Below are positions 7,797-16,536 of a DNA stretch of 64,000 nt, piece after piece. The translations under genes were made by a program, and so were the position numbers. Origin of the DNA: Bog-756 sp963831535 (lineage in GTDB: Bacteria; Actinomycetota; Acidimicrobiia; Acidimicrobiales; RAAP-2); assembly GCA_963831535.1 (NCBI GenBank), contig CAWHQP010000002.1, positions 1 through 64,000 on the forward strand, read 5' to 3'. Below the pieces are notes generated by a model, which was given only the letters and a program-made list of their open reading frames with translations, made no database searches and was not told where the DNA came from. Within the stretch, counting starts at the first letter, position 1. Every line of letters begins with the position of its first letter.

Positions 7797-8255
7797 ATGG
7801 CCAATAGGACCGAGATCGTTCGCGACATCGCCTCATCACCTGATCTTGCGTATGCCGCCATTGCCGACGTGACCCGCATGGGCGAATGGTCGGAGGAGTG
7901 TCGTGCCTGTGAGTGGCACGAAGCCTCCCAGGGTCCCGTCGTCGGTGCCACGTTCGATGGCCACAACCGAAATGGTGAGCATGTGTGGACCACCCAGTGC
8001 AGGGTCATCGAAGCCGAACCAGGGCGGGCGTTCGCGTTCGAGTGTTCCATGATGGAGTTCCACTACTCCACGTGGGGGTATCGGTTCGAGCCGACTGAAT
8101 CGGGGTGCCGGGTCACCGAGTGGAGCGATGATCTACGGCCCGATTCCGTCTTGGAGTTCAGCCGAGACATCTCGGGAATCGATGATCGCACGGAGCGAAA
8201 CCGTATGACGATGAGTCTGACATTGGAGCGTCTTGCCTCATCCCTTGAGGGCTGA
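7797..8255 (+). CDS. SRPBCC (START/polyketide cyclase-like) protein
   Basis: 152 residues with a single helix-grip domain. The N-terminus NRTEIVRDIASSPDLAYAAI followed by ADVTRMGEWSEECRACEW is the classic first strand and helix of the polyketide-cyclase/dehydrase-type SRPBCC family; strands GATFDGHNRNGEHVWTTQCR and RFEPTESGCRVTEWSDD build the ligand cavity. Such proteins bind hydrophobic ligands; no catalytic role can be named. The internal ATG at 7797 is chosen because the domain starts right there; the frame is open 15 codons further up. An ACTAC inverted repeat (GTAGT-GA-ACTAC) sits about 10 nt upstream. Confidence 0.8.
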   Translation: MANRTEIVRDIASSPDLAYAAIADVTRMGEWSEECRACEWHEASQGPVVGATFDGHNRNGEHVWTTQCRVIEAEPGRAFAFECSMMEFHYSTWGYRFEPTESGCRVTEWSDDLRPDSVLEFSRDISGIDDRTERNRMTMSLTLERLASSLEG

Positions 8256-8454
8256 TTGATTGCCTCTGGGAGACCTGCCCCTCGATCTTGGGTCCAGTTC
8301 CGGGTGCTTGCCCTGATCGATCGTTCGCCGGGGCAACAAGGCTCATCACCATCCAACGGCACTGGGGAAGTTACGCAGTAGGGCCCATTTGCTCGACATC
8401 CTCTTAACGCCGCTGAGCTCGTCCACTCTTCGCATCAGTCGGTCCCCGACGAGA

Positions 8455-8952
8455 TCATCCGCTTGCCGCACGCGATGGTGGGCTCGAATCACGGTTCGGG
8501 GGGTTGGGCGGAACGTTCATCTGCCCCGTCGGCGTCCAGCCGCTCTCGGCGATGACTTCCAGGATCTCCTTCATGTTGAACACGTCGTACTCGTAGTCGA
8601 ACTTGCCGTCACCGGCGTAACGTAAGACGGAGATGCCGGCCACACGGTACGGAGAACCATCTGGTCGCCTCGACGGAAGTTGGTTCCACCACATACTGAC
8701 GACCTGGTCCCCGTCCGCCATCGCCCATTCCTCGGGGAAGCGCCAGTCATCCAGTCCCTTCATGCTGTCCATCATGAACCGTTCGATCGCAGGCCGACCC
8801 TCGAACCGTCCCCATGTTGAATCGATGTAGATCGCGTTCTCGGTGAAATAGTCAGCTAGCGCCGACCACGGAAGTTCGCCCAGCTCGATCCGGTCCCGAA
8901 CGGCAACCATCTTGCGGTACGTGGACAGCGCTTCCTCGGTCCTGTTGATCAC
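8455..8952 (-). CDS. SnoaL-like / NTF2-fold protein
   Basis: 165 residues. The helix LGELPWSALADYFTENAIYI, the strand STWGRFEGRPAIERFMMDSM and the barrel strands VVSMWWNQLPSRR and YRVAGISVLRYAGDGKFDYE fit a single NTF2-like domain; the last 20 residues are a Pro/Arg/Ser-rich tail. Similar proteins occur beside steroid and polycyclic catabolic genes as isomerase-like or binding proteins. No partner gene is close: the upstream and downstream gaps exceed 180 bp. Function unknown. Confidence 0.75.
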   Translation of the reverse strand: MINRTEEALSTYRKMVAVRDRIELGELPWSALADYFTENAIYIDSTWGRFEGRPAIERFMMDSMKGLDDWRFPEEWAMADGDQVVSMWWNQLPSRRPDGSPYRVAGISVLRYAGDGKFDYEYDVFNMKEILEVIAESGWTPTGQMNVPPNPPNRDSSPPSRAASG

Positions 8953-9321
8953 GAAATGAGGCTAGCCAGTCTGCCGCCTGCGTGTTCGGTCCGTCGAACC
9001 TGGGACAACGGTGCGGTGAGCGTGGTCGCGATGCTCATCCCACTACTCGCTGCCGGACCCTGTTAATCCAGTCCTTTGAGGCCATGCACCGTGACGGCGG
9101 TATCTCGGTGTCTGCCATTCCCGACTTCAGGAGTCGTCTGGACCGACAGGTGACGAACGCCCTGTTGGTCTTATTGACAAGGATCCTCAGCTGAGCAGCT
9201 CGTATTCAGCCAGCGGGGATGGCCTGAAGTCAACCCACGCGCATCAGCCCGACAGCCCGACAGACGCATCGGTGATGGATGTCGACAGTTGACTCGAAAC
9301 AGAGACGGAGGAACTGGTGGA
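8953..9321. other. Gene-free stretch
   Basis: No supported gene or RNA. The 70-residue open frame at 8982-9194 has no ribosome binding site and no family resemblance. I see no strong inverted repeat. Confidence 0.4.
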
Positions 9322-9882
9322 TCAGCTCAGTATCCGATAGCGCAGATTCACGACACCGTTGCCGAATCGGCGTTCCTCCAGCAGGTCCAACTGGAGGCGG
9401 GTGTCTCCGGAGAATGCCGGCTTTCCTGCACCGACGAGCACCGGATAGATGAAGAGCTGGCACTCATCGATCAGCCCGGCGTTAAACGCGTGCGCCGCCA
9501 GGGTCGAACCGCCGATGGTCACATCGCTCGGCGCGGACACCTTCAGCTCCCGCACCGAGTCGGAGTCGAAGCGGCCCTCCAGCCGCGAGCGGGCAGTTGA
9601 GACCGCGGACAGCGTCGTCGAGTAGATGATTTTGTCGGCCGCTTGCCAAGCACGGGCGAACTCGGCCCTGAGCTCGGAATGGGCAGCCAAGGCGGGATCA
9701 GTCTCCCACAGGGCCATTGTCTCGTACATGCACCTTCCATAGAGGTAGGTGCCGAAGGGGCGCACAAGGTCCGTGATGAAGGTGAACACCTCATCGGTGG
9801 GCTCGGTCCAGTCGAACCGGCCGTACGCGTCCTCGACGTAGCCGTCGAGGGATACGTTCGCCACGTAGACCAGTTTGGCCAT
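9322..9882 (-). CDS. Dihydrofolate reductase / RibD C-terminal family protein
   Basis: 186 residues. It opens AKLVYVANVSLDGYVEDAYG, the first strand and loop of the RibD C-terminal/DHFR-like fold, has the YGRCMYETMALWETDP NADPH-loop helix, SAPSDVTIGGSTLAAHAFNA for the dinucleotide-binding Gly-Gly, and ends DECQLFIYPVLVGAGKPAFS, strongly typical of this family. Members are NADPH-dependent reductases of uncertain substrate, not true folate enzymes. The ATG at 9882 is preceded by GAGGAG. The gene stands alone between gene-poor stretches. Confidence 0.85.
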   Translation of the reverse strand: MAKLVYVANVSLDGYVEDAYGRFDWTEPTDEVFTFITDLVRPFGTYLYGRCMYETMALWETDPALAAHSELRAEFARAWQAADKIIYSTTLSAVSTARSRLEGRFDSDSVRELKVSAPSDVTIGGSTLAAHAFNAGLIDECQLFIYPVLVGAGKPAFSGDTRLQLDLLEERRFGNGVVNLRYRILS

Positions 9883-10279
9883 GCCGCTCCTCTGTCATCC
9901 CTGTAAACGCTTCCAGGGAGAACTCTAGGTGAGGTGACGCATCCAGGAGGACCGTTGTCGGACTCGATCCGGATTAGCTCGGTCAGTTCTCGGACACCTC
10001 AACTGGACTGCTTGCTGTCGGGCGCGTGTGACATGGACGTTCTCATTCAATTGTCGCGGGCCACATCGACCGATGTGACGGTCGCGCCGGCACAAACCAA
10101 CCGGCACGGCGAGCTCGTTGTGGCGACGGCTCCCGCAGTGCGAGTTGATAAATCAGCTCTATCCGGTTCAGATGACTTATCCACTCATGACGCAAGACCA
10201 GCAAGGCGAGACGGGCGGCTGTCCCCACCACGCGCCAACTGGCGGGGAGTCGGCTTCGGTCTCGTCCCCCCTGAGCCGG
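9883..10279. other. Gene-free stretch
   Basis: An open frame runs through this stretch on the plus strand from 9934, but it continues antisense into the 56-aa gene, lacks recognisable domains and has no well-placed ribosome binding site. No RNA gene or strong hairpin is apparent. Confidence 0.35.
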
Positions 10280-10450
10280 TCAGGTGCCGAGCAGCACGAG
10301 GATCGACCGAAGCCGCTCCCGACGGTCCTCCAGGCCGCGCCGAAAAGCTGCGTTGTCGGTATCGGCGATTTCGCTGCTCATGTCGCTCATGACGGCGTCC
10401 AATGTCTCCCTCAACTCCACCGCGAGCTCCTCAGACAGGTCCAGCGTCAT
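10280..10450 (-). CDS. Small conserved acidic helical protein (56 aa)
   Basis: The sequence reads MTLDLSEELAVELRETLDAV, then MSDMSSEIADTDNAAFRRGL, then EDRRERLRSILVLLGT. AAGGAGG lies about 9 nt before the ATG, one of the strongest ribosome binding sites in the window, which decides the start. The EIADTDN-(A/P)-F-R-x-x-L-x-x-R arrangement is one I recognise from small uncharacterised actinobacterial proteins, always of about this length, all-helical and without signal peptide or cysteines. Function unknown. It lies between a gene-free stretch and a LysR regulator on the same strand, 150 bp away. Confidence 0.7.
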   Translation of the reverse strand: MTLDLSEELAVELRETLDAVMSDMSSEIADTDNAAFRRGLEDRRERLRSILVLLGT

Positions 10451-10600
10451 AGGCCATCCTCCTTCTCAACCACGCGTCAGGCGACGCTCCCGACCATCGG
10501 TCCGGTGGTGTCCTCATTCTGGTCCGTCTGGCACCGCCTCCACAGGGCCGGAAGTCCATTCCTCGATGCGGAAGCGAGGGTGGCGAGGTGCCCGCCGGAG

Positions 10601-11521
10601 TCAAGCCTTCTCCATCAGACGGAGACGCGTGGCGACGTGTGCCGGCATGAGTTCAATCTCCGCAGCGATCGAATGGGCGAAAGCGGCTGTGAGCGAATCG
10701 CCGTTGGGGCGGTAGTAGACGGCGAAGGGTCGCCTTGTGGGCGGCGACGTGGCGAAGATCAATCCGTCGAAGTTGTCGGCGACCATCGACGCGGGGACAA
10801 GGGCCGGCCCAAGTCCCGCGGCGGCGAGCAGGGGGGCACTTGCCGTCTGTTCAGCCCGCAGGGCAACCTTGGGGCTGAAGCCCGCCTTGGTGCAGGCATC
10901 GTCGAGGAGTTCGGCGAGGCCGTGACCAGGGGCGAAGTGAACCCAGGCCCGGTCGGCGAGCAGGGAGAGTTCAACGGGTCCCTCGCGCCCGACCAGAGGA
11001 TCGTCGCTCGCCACCAGGATGACCAGCTCTTCATCGCCAAGGTTGACAAGTTCGCCAAACCAATCAGATGGCGTCGGACCGATCGCGACGTCCGCCTCCC
11101 CATTGCGCATGGCCGCAGTCAGTTCGTCTCCGTGCCGGTACTCATGGAGTCGCAGTTGTACGCCCGGATGGGCCTGCCGCCAGCGTCGTAGCGGGGCCGG
11201 CAGTAGTCCGAGCGTTGCTGAGTGCACCGCCGCCACATTGAGTTCGCCAGCCTCCAGTCCGACGGCCTGACCGGCAGCCGCCACAGCATGCCGTGCCTCG
11301 GCGAGCACCGTTCGGGCATGCGGAATCAACGCTCGACCGGCTGGGGTCAGGCGAACCTTCCGCGGATATCGGTCGAGGAGCGAACCACCGACCTCCCGCT
11401 CCAAGACCGCGATCTGGCTCGACAGGGTGGGCTGGCTCACGTGGAGCTCGGCGGCTGCACGAGTAAACGAGCCGAGCTCAGCCACCGTGACCAGGTATTC
11501 CAGTTGGCGGAGTGTTGCCAT
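10601..11521 (-). CDS. LysR-family transcriptional regulator
   Basis: 306 residues. Residues 1-60 are the LysR winged helix (TLRQLEYLVTVAELGSFTRA, then AAELHVSQPTLSSQIAVLER), then a linker helix and a periplasmic-binding-like effector domain from about residue 90 (GELNVAAVHSATLGLLPAPL; GEADVAIGPTP; AAGLGPALVPASM). The length is standard. It is divergent from the cupin/F420-oxidoreductase pair that starts 150 bp away, the usual geometry of a LysR regulator and its target. The effector is unknown. The short A/T-rich patch at 11540-11575 in the intergenic space is a likely binding region, though I see no unambiguous T-N11-A box. Confidence 0.88.
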   Translation of the reverse strand: MATLRQLEYLVTVAELGSFTRAAAELHVSQPTLSSQIAVLEREVGGSLLDRYPRKVRLTPAGRALIPHARTVLAEARHAVAAAGQAVGLEAGELNVAAVHSATLGLLPAPLRRWRQAHPGVQLRLHEYRHGDELTAAMRNGEADVAIGPTPSDWFGELVNLGDEELVILVASDDPLVGREGPVELSLLADRAWVHFAPGHGLAELLDDACTKAGFSPKVALRAEQTASAPLLAAAGLGPALVPASMVADNFDGLIFATSPPTRRPFAVYYRPNGDSLTAAFAHSIAAEIELMPAHVATRLRLMEKA

Positions 11522-11671
11522 TACTACAGGCTATGACAATGAGAGTTTTTAAGTCTTGGATCTATCACATGCGACGAGAGACACTGCTCGTATGACCCGA
11601 CGGCGGCTCGGTGGGTGGACGCACTTCGACCACTCGCAACGAAACTGCCCACTGGCACGAAGGAGGCACAC

Positions 11672-12124
11672 GTGACCCCCGAACACCCAGCAGATTCCGG
11701 CCGACTCGCGGTCGATGGGATCGGATTCGATGATTGGTCCGATGCGGTGCGAGCCGATTTTGCCGACCATGCTCGGAATACGACTATCGGCTCAACGCTC
11801 CTGTCCGTAGACAGGCGGGTCCAGGTCTGGAGGATCAATCTCGAACCAGGTGAGCGACTCGGTGCCCACCGTCACACCGTCGAGTACTTCTGGACAGCCC
11901 TCACGGCAGGCCGAGGCGTCCAGCACGCCGACGACAGCTCGACGCGGTTCGTCACGTACGCTCCGGGCGATACGTGCCATGTCGATCTCGGTCCGGGCGA
12001 GTACCTGCTTCACGACCTCGAGAACATCGGCGAGACGCCATTTGCCTTTGTGAGCGTCCAATTCCGTTTCGGTGGGCACCACTCCGATCCGATCCGAGCC
12101 ACCGCCACCAGAGGTCACTTATGA
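11672..12124 (+). CDS. Cupin-domain protein
   Basis: 150 residues. Cupin motif 1 is visible as GERLGAHRHTVEYFWTALTA (His-x-His plus Glu metal ligands) and the second half as YAPGDTCHVDLGPGEYLLHD. It is a small single-cupin protein, either a metal-dependent enzyme or a binding protein; the substrate is not evident. The GTG at 11672 is chosen because AGGAGG ends 5 nt upstream; an upstream in-frame start lacks such a site. The stop overlaps the next start by 4 bp (ATGA), so the gene is co-translated with an F420-type oxidoreductase and is probably controlled by the divergent LysR protein. Confidence 0.75.
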   Translation: MTPEHPADSGRLAVDGIGFDDWSDAVRADFADHARNTTIGSTLLSVDRRVQVWRINLEPGERLGAHRHTVEYFWTALTAGRGVQHADDSSTRFVTYAPGDTCHVDLGPGEYLLHDLENIGETPFAFVSVQFRFGGHHSDPIRATATRGHL

Positions 12125-12576
12125 CGGTCGAATTACCCCAGAGTCATACGGATCTGCTCGTGCGGCCACTGTTCGCCCATCTGGCTACTATCCGACCCGA
12201 CGGTAGCCCCCAAAGCAGTGTCATGTGGTTCTCCTGGGACGGCCGACGAGTTCGGTTCTCCCACACCAGCACGCGACAGAAATACCGCAACCTGCTCGCC
12301 GACGGACGGGTCTCGTTCCACGTCCAGGACCCCGAGAATGCCTACCGGACCCTCGAGGTCCGGGGCCGCGTCGAATCCATGGATCCCGATCCGGACGCGG
12401 TGTTCTATCGCTCCCTCCAGCGGCGCTACGGATCCGACGTGCCCGTCCTCGATGCCGATGTCCGGGTCGTGGTCGTCGTCGAACCCACACGCTACGTCGC
12501 CGTGTTCGGCGGCCTGACCGGAGCTGAAACGGTCGCACTCACCACGTTGTTGGATCAACTCGATGAGGACGGCTGA
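12121..12576 (+). CDS. PPOX-class F420-dependent oxidoreductase
   Basis: 151 residues of the split-barrel pyridoxamine-oxidase-like class known to bind F420. Diagnostic pieces are LFAHLATIRPDGSPQSSVMW, FSWDGRRVRFSHTSTRQKYR with basic residues for the cofactor phosphate, and NLLADGRVSFHVQDPENAYR, then TLEVRGRVE. The family catalyses F420-dependent reductions of biliverdin-like or other conjugated substrates. Translation is coupled to the cupin gene by ATGA. Both are likely targets of the neighbouring LysR regulator. Confidence 0.88.
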   Translation: MTVELPQSHTDLLVRPLFAHLATIRPDGSPQSSVMWFSWDGRRVRFSHTSTRQKYRNLLADGRVSFHVQDPENAYRTLEVRGRVESMDPDPDAVFYRSLQRRYGSDVPVLDADVRVVVVVEPTRYVAVFGGLTGAETVALTTLLDQLDEDG

Positions 12577-12681
12577 CTCGCCGCGACCTCAGGAACAGGG
12601 GCTCACCCACTTTCCCAAGAGGGACCAGCGTGCGGTACCCGAACTGAGTCACGCCAGTCCCGGCTCGCCGTTTGAGATTCA

Positions 12682-13212
12682 ATGGTCGCTGTGGCAGATC
12701 GCTGGGATCTCGAGTCGTCTCTGAGCCGAACGAGTGGGACGGTGACGTCCTTCTTGGAGAACCTCGTCGGCGAGCCCATCGTGGCCCGAGAACGGAGCCA
12801 GAACCCATCCAGAGCCCAGCCCTCGAATCCGCTCCAAGTCCCAGCGGGTCACCCACTGATCTTTCGCACAGCTGTGCTGCGAGGCAGGACGTCGGGTCGC
12901 TCCTACGTCTACGCAGAGACCCTTCTCGTGCCCAATCGCCTCTCGATCAACGTACGTCGGCGGCTGGAGAGGAGCTCTGATCCGATCGGGCGAATTCTCG
13001 AAGACGAGGAGATCCCGGTCACGCGGCTGTCTCTTCGGGGACCTGCCCCTGACTCCGCGTCGATTTCGCCGGTGACCGGCACCGAAGTGGGTGACCCCCT
13101 ACTGGCGCGGACCTATCGAGTCGACTCCGCAGGAACTCCCCTGATGGTCATCACCGAATGGTTTCTGGCCCCATTGGGTGAGTTTCTTCCCGGTAATGAA
13201 TGGCCGGCATGA
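12682..13212 (+). CDS. Chorismate pyruvate-lyase-like (UbiC/UTRA-fold, DUF98) protein
   Basis: 176 residues. The pattern WDLESSLSRTSGTVTSFLEN, LVGEPIVARERSQ, then VLRGRTSGRSYVYAETLLVP and PIGRILEDEEIPVTRLSL matches the DUF98/chorismate-lyase fold, in which the conserved Arg pairs hold chorismate or a similar carboxylate. In UbiC the product is 4-hydroxybenzoate; other members act as small-molecule binding domains. The C-terminus keeps the final R-T-Y-x-x-x-x-x-G-x-P pattern of the fold. There is no DNA-binding domain, so it is not a GntR/UTRA regulator. Function as a lyase is plausible, not proven. Confidence 0.6.
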   Translation: MVAVADRWDLESSLSRTSGTVTSFLENLVGEPIVARERSQNPSRAQPSNPLQVPAGHPLIFRTAVLRGRTSGRSYVYAETLLVPNRLSINVRRRLERSSDPIGRILEDEEIPVTRLSLRGPAPDSASISPVTGTEVGDPLLARTYRVDSAGTPLMVITEWFLAPLGEFLPGNEWPA

Positions 13213-13359
13213 GCGAGGCCCCTCCGTGAAAGGACGGTCGCCCGACTCTCATCTCTCAATCGGTTTCTCCGGCGAGACGGAACCGCCCCACTGGCAACGG
13301 TTGGGCCGACGCAACGACCAGCTTCCGTCTCCGGACCCGGCGAATCGATGAGGTGATGA

Positions 13360-13398
13360 TCGTGCTGCCGGCCGATGGGGGGCCGGCCGGCAGCACGA
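13360..13398. terminator. Strong hairpin in a convergent intergenic region
   Basis: A perfect 14-bp stem, TCGTGCTGCCGGCC paired with GGCCGGCAGCACGA, closes an 11-nt loop. It lies between the ends of two convergent genes (lyase-like on the plus strand, PAP2 on the minus strand), so it probably ends transcription from one or both sides, although no T-tract follows. Confidence 0.5.
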
Positions 13399-13516
13399 GT
13401 TCATCGCCGATAGGGCTCCGTTACACGCTTCCCTTCGGTGAAGCTGCCGCCGGCGTCCTTAGCTCCCAGGGGGTCGGGATTTGGACAGACGGCCTCAGGC
13501 TCCGACCTGATCTTAG

Positions 13517-13549
13517 TTATAGCTGATTAAACAGATCAATTTTATAGCT
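13517..13549. repeat. AT-rich island with two TTATAGCT repeats
   Basis: TTATAGCT at 13517-13524 and again at 13542-13549, 25 bp apart, in a patch of unusually high A+T for this genome. It is just past the 3' end of the PAP2 gene. It may be a binding site or a remnant of foreign DNA; no gene starts from it. Confidence 0.35.
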
Positions 13550-13602
13550 AATGGCTGCTCAGCCATGACTCCCGGCCACGTCGGGGGTCTGCCCCTCCGG
13601 TC

Positions 13603-14682
13603 TCAAGGCTCCCGGTTCCTCCCCGGCTTGGACGCAGTCCGGGCTGTGCCGGCCGCTTCGGCCTCCGGCACCGCAGAACGACGGTCGAGAAGCGCAGAAA
13701 CTCCGAAGTACACGGCGACAGCCAGGCTCCAGCCGACCAACTCGTCAATCACGAAGTGTTCGCCCGTGTAGACCAGTGTGAACGCCATGGCCAGCACGTA
13801 GGTCACGAGCACTGTCCGGATGCGGCGACCCGAACGCGGCCAGAAGAACAACAAGAGCAACATCGGATACGCGGCATGCAGCGAAGGCATGGCCGCGATG
13901 TTGTTGTCGAAGCGGCTTCCGCCGGTGAAGATGGCGGCGGCGCCGTGGACCCCGACATGGTTCCAGACCACGGGGATGATCCGGGTGGTTGGGGGGAGGT
14001 GTCCGGTCTGGCTGGCTAGCCACGGAGGCATGGCCGGATAGAGGACATAGATCACGTACCCCACGAATGTGAGGGTGACAAACATCGCCAGATAGCGACG
14101 GAAAAGCGGATAGTTCCGCTTCCAGAGAACAGCCAACACGGTGAAGCTCACGAAGAAGTGGCTCATGTACACGACCCAGACTGCGTAGTCCCAGGGATGA
14201 AGATGTTTGGGATCGAACAGCCATCGCTGCAGCTGGACGGTCGGGACGGTCCCCAACCCGATCATCCGGTCGAAGGAGACCTGGGGTGTGACAAAGGGAC
14301 CCCACAACACGTGGCTCGCATAACCCCGGAGGAGCGCGTACAGGGCCAAGATGGCGTAGAGGGGCAACCAGTCGCGGAGCAGTCCCCGACCCCATCGACG
14401 GAGGTCACCGATGCTGGCTACGAAAAGCGCCGCAGTGAGCCAGAGGAGAATCGTGTCCTCGGAGTACGGCAATCCGAAGATCGCCACGAAGGCCACGAAC
14501 ACCAGGGCGAAAGCAACCCAACGGACGAGTGGCCCGGTCCACCCGCCGGGCGGCCACCGGGCCCGGTGGCCGAGAGCGTCGCCGGAGGACCCGCTCTCGC
14601 CGAGGTGGCCCCGAATTGCTGTAGCCTCGGCGCTCTCGTCCACGTGATCCACGTCTGTTCGCACCCGTCCGTTCGGCCACAC
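13603..14682 (-). CDS. PAP2-superfamily membrane phosphatase / inositolphosphotransferase-like
   Basis: 359 residues with about six membrane segments from residue 50 on. The PAP2 catalytic motifs are present near the C-terminus: AAMPSLHAAYPMLL (SLH, catalytic His) and YTGEHFVIDELVGW (GEHxxxD, second His and Asp). The long N-terminal membrane part and the LYPAMPPWLAS segment resemble the AUR1/IPT1-like branch that handles lipid-linked inositol phosphate. Action is expected at the outer face of the membrane on a phospholipid or polyprenyl phosphate. The GTG at 14682 lacks a good ribosome binding site; a GTG a few codons later is possible. It is divergent from a membrane glycosyltransferase, suggesting a shared role in envelope lipid or glycan assembly. 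Confidence 0.8.
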   Translation of the reverse strand: MWPNGRVRTDVDHVDESAEATAIRGHLGESGSSGDALGHRARWPPGGWTGPLVRWVAFALVFVAFVAIFGLPYSEDTILLWLTAALFVASIGDLRRWGRGLLRDWLPLYAILALYALLRGYASHVLWGPFVTPQVSFDRMIGLGTVPTVQLQRWLFDPKHLHPWDYAVWVVYMSHFFVSFTVLAVLWKRNYPLFRRYLAMFVTLTFVGYVIYVLYPAMPPWLASQTGHLPPTTRIIPVVWNHVGVHGAAAIFTGGSRFDNNIAAMPSLHAAYPMLLLLFFWPRSGRRIRTVLVTYVLAMAFTLVYTGEHFVIDELVGWSLAVAVYFGVSALLDRRSAVPEAEAAGTARTASKPGRNREP

Positions 14683-14739
14683 CCCAGTTAGTTGACCGAC
14701 ATTATCAAGTATTGTGCTCCTGATGGCCTGCTGCTAACC

Positions 14740-16470
14740 GTGAACCATCCGCTGAGTCCTCAGACCGACCAGGTTACTCATCCGGCAACGCACCCAGGGA
14801 CAGGCGAGGTGGATGCACCCGCCGGTCGGCGGCGCTCACTCCCCTTCATTCTCGTTGGACTCGTCGTACTCGGCTATCTGGCCCTGGGCGTCTCCGAGGC
14901 GTGGACCGATGCTCCCACCTTCGACGAGCCGGTCTACGTCTCCTCGGGCCTGGCTGCGCTACTCCAGCACGACCTCGTGGTCAACGACGAGCACCCCCCA
15001 CTGGACAAGGCACTGGCGGCACTACCGGTCCTTCTGGTGCACCCGATGATGCCGCGCGCCCACTCCGGGCCGACCAATGACGAACGGGCCTACAACGCGC
15101 GGTTCGTCACCCTGCAGACCGCGGCCGGCAGCCTCCGCCGCGTGACGTTCGTGTCCCGCCTCGTTCCGCTGGCGGAATCGATCGGCATAGCCCTCGTCCT
15201 CTTCGCTCTGGCCTCCGAACTCTTCGGCACCGGCGCCGGTGCATTGGCCGCCGTGCTCTGGCTGGCCTCCCCGCTGGTTCTCGGCATCGGCCACCTCGAC
15301 GGGACGGACATTCCCTTCACGCTGGCGGTCGTGCTCAACTCGTGGGCCCTGACCCGTTGGTTCCGCCACGGAAGCCGGGCCGCGCTCGTCGCCGTCGGTC
15401 TGGCCGGAGCACTACTGGCCTCGACCCAATCCACCGGGATACTGCTCGTGGGACTCGACGTGGCCGTCGTGGCGTTCACCAGCCGGGCCCTCGGCCTCCG
15501 CCGTTCGCTCACCCGGTGCACGCTGGTCGCACTGCTGGTCTGGCTCGGGGTCTGGCTGCCCTACCTGGTGCTCGATCCGGCCACCCTGACCCACGGCATC
15601 AGCATCGTCCCCCGGCCCTATCTCGAAGGCATCAGCTATCTGGCCGGCCACGACACCGTGGCGGCACCGGGTTATCTGCTGGGCCATGCCTATACCGGCG
15701 GCCGGTGGTGGTTCTGGCCCCTGAGTATGGCGATCAAGCTTCCGATCGCCCTGCTCGCGCTGCTGGTGGCTGGCGCAGCGTCATGGCGAGTACTCGAACG
15801 GAAAGGGCGCCTGGTCGCGCTCGTGGTCCTTCTCGTGCCGGCCGCCATCCTCACCGCCTTCACGTTGTTCCTGCCCCGCGACCTCGGTGTGCGCTACCTG
15901 CTTCCGGTCCTGGCCCTCGGGTGCGCAGCCAGTGGGGCCCTGGTGCGCGCGGCGTCCAGTCGGCGGACCAGATTCCACCGCCCACTGGCTCTCCTCATCA
16001 CGATCCTGGTCGTGGCCAGCGTGGCCGCCACGGCCGACTCGTTTCCGGACTCCCTGGCCTGGACCTCGGTCCCGTTCCGACCTGCCTACTCAACCGTGAC
16101 GGACTCCGATGTCGACTGGGGGCAGGGTCTCTACCAACTCGAATCATGGGAGAGAGGACGGCATCCGTGGGTCGCGTACTTCGGTCCCCGCGGTGTGCCC
16201 ACCGACGTGGGGGGACGACCGCTCGTGGGTGCGTCACCGGCTGGGGTGACCGGGTGGGTGGCGGTGTCGGCCACCGCCCTCACGGAGACGCAACGTGGCT
16301 CGTTGGCCTGGCTGCGAAACTTCTGCCCCGTCGACGTCCTGGCCGGCTCGATACTGGTGTACCACTTCGTCCGGCCGCCACCGGCGACGGGCCCGGCACC
16401 GGCATCACCACCGGGACTCTGCCCCGGTGGTGCAACGGTCTCGGAACGGAGCGCTCCCCGCTGGTCGTAG
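14740..16470 (+). CDS. ArnT/PMT-like membrane glycosyltransferase
   Basis: 576 residues with about ten membrane helices beginning at LPFILVGLVVLGYLALGVSE. The first extracytoplasmic loop carries the acidic pair APTFDEPVYV, followed by NDEHPPLDKALAALPVLLVH, as in protein mannosyltransferase/ArnT (GT39/GT83) enzymes that use polyprenyl-phosphate sugars. The soluble end contains DSDVDWGQGLYQLESWERG, a signature of a bacterial subgroup. The GTG at 14740 is chosen because the Pro/Thr-rich cytoplasmic leader fits from there; a TTG at 14692 is open but overlaps promoter-like sequence. Divergent from the PAP2 gene, which could recycle the lipid carrier. Acceptor unknown. Confidence 0.75.
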   Translation: MNHPLSPQTDQVTHPATHPGTGEVDAPAGRRRSLPFILVGLVVLGYLALGVSEAWTDAPTFDEPVYVSSGLAALLQHDLVVNDEHPPLDKALAALPVLLVHPMMPRAHSGPTNDERAYNARFVTLQTAAGSLRRVTFVSRLVPLAESIGIALVLFALASELFGTGAGALAAVLWLASPLVLGIGHLDGTDIPFTLAVVLNSWALTRWFRHGSRAALVAVGLAGALLASTQSTGILLVGLDVAVVAFTSRALGLRRSLTRCTLVALLVWLGVWLPYLVLDPATLTHGISIVPRPYLEGISYLAGHDTVAAPGYLLGHAYTGGRWWFWPLSMAIKLPIALLALLVAGAASWRVLERKGRLVALVVLLVPAAILTAFTLFLPRDLGVRYLLPVLALGCAASGALVRAASSRRTRFHRPLALLITILVVASVAATADSFPDSLAWTSVPFRPAYSTVTDSDVDWGQGLYQLESWERGRHPWVAYFGPRGVPTDVGGRPLVGASPAGVTGWVAVSATALTETQRGSLAWLRNFCPVDVLAGSILVYHFVRPPPATGPAPASPPGLCPGGATVSERSAPRWS

Positions 16471-16477
16471 GCCTAAC

Positions 16478-16506
16478 TTGACACCTCCTATGGGTTTACT
16501 GATATT
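16478..16506 (+). promoter_or_regulatory. Sigma70-type promoter
   Basis: TTGACA (16478-16483), a 17-bp spacer and GATATT (16501-16506) form a near-consensus housekeeping promoter 30 bp before the GTG of the NTF2-like gene. It is the best -35/-10 pair seen in the window. Confidence 0.65.
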
Positions 16507-16536
16507 GAGCTACTCTCCCGATCACCCTCACGACCA

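Noticed and set aside
8372..8387. TAGGGCC match to the box
   Set aside because: Only seven bases match and it is downstream of both neighbouring genes.
10118..11191. 357-codon open frame opposite the LysR gene and the 56-aa gene
   Set aside because: Overlaps two better-supported genes; no recognisable motifs.
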